A stretch of 43,466 nt of DNA from Roseiflexus sp. (GTDB taxonomy: Bacteria; Chloroflexota; Chloroflexia; Chloroflexales; Roseiflexaceae): contig JANXAL010000050.1 in assembly GCA_025062325.1 (NCBI GenBank), positions 1-43,466 on the forward strand. Reading direction: 5' to 3'. Position 1 is the first letter of the stretch; the number at the start of each line of letters is the position of its first letter. The position numbers were made by a program, and so were the translations under genes. Shown here in pieces: positions 43,454 through 43,466 of the stretch. Below the pieces are notes generated by a model. The model was not told where the DNA came from. It did not search any database and saw nothing but the letters and a program-made list of their open reading frames with translations.

Positions 43454-43466
43454 GGGGGGGGGGGGG
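43454..43466. other. 13-base G homopolymer at the window end
   Basis: The last 13 bases are all G, 24 bases after the groEL stop. The run may continue beyond the window. It may be genuine, or an assembly end artefact; this cannot be judged from the window alone. Confidence 0.8.

Overview
The window is GC-rich chromosomal DNA from a bacterium that looks like a filamentous anoxygenic phototroph of the Chloroflexota, closest in style to Roseiflexus. This is inferred from gene content, protein style and the dispersed intergenic repeats; no marker gene was searched. Coding density is high. Most operons have overlapping stop/start codons. There is no phage, transposase gene, CRISPR array or rRNA operon.

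Layout. (1) 1-8235 (+): a tightly overlapping surface-glycan or glycolipid cluster. It holds the tail of a membrane-anchored GT2, two GT87-type multi-pass glycosyltransferases, a GT4, a rhamnosyltransferase-like GT2, a SAM methyltransferase, a YbhN-type membrane protein and a DUF2079 membrane protein. (2) 8243-15715 (-): a TPR/zinc-ribbon membrane protein, a third GT87 protein, a small membrane protein, dnaN, tlyA, a protein with two ribbon-helix-helix-like halves, and a family III CoA-transferase. (3) 15989-20467 (+): a MatB-like acyl-CoA synthetase and a large FAD/Fe-S oxidoreductase. (4) 20502-22602 (+): a KimA-type K+ transporter behind a structured, terminator-bearing leader that is a candidate c-di-AMP riboswitch. 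(5) 22603-23750: a repeat-rich stretch with a decayed VapC/Phd-type toxin-antitoxin pair. (6) 23750-26836: menH (-), then a phosphoribosyltransferase and a baeRF-like protein (+). (7) 27162-30485: two secreted proteins sharing a Chloroflexota-style repeat module, one fused to an L,D-transpeptidase domain, separated by a large repeat island. (8) 30580-35358: a bifunctional-looking Rel, a second repeat island, a phosphohexomutase and tRNA-Leu(UAG). (9) 35477-37061: a strong promoter, a strong terminator hairpin and a tandem-SWIM zinc protein, then a glycerophosphodiesterase. (10) 37304-43429: an SH3/NlpC-P60 wall hydrolase, RmlA (+), GlpX (-) and a groES-groEL operon with two CIRCE operators. 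The window ends in a 13-G run.

Several genes point to an envelope role: the first cluster, the phosphohexomutase and RmlA for nucleotide sugars, and the L,D-transpeptidase and NlpC/P60 enzymes for the wall. The best candidates for under-described biology are the SWIM-gene leader, where the terminator arm and the ribosome binding site could compete for the same partner; the phosphoribosyltransferase-baeRF pair; the ~175-bp non-autonomous palindromic repeat found at three intergenic sites; and the Rel enzyme with a RelA-type EFDD motif.
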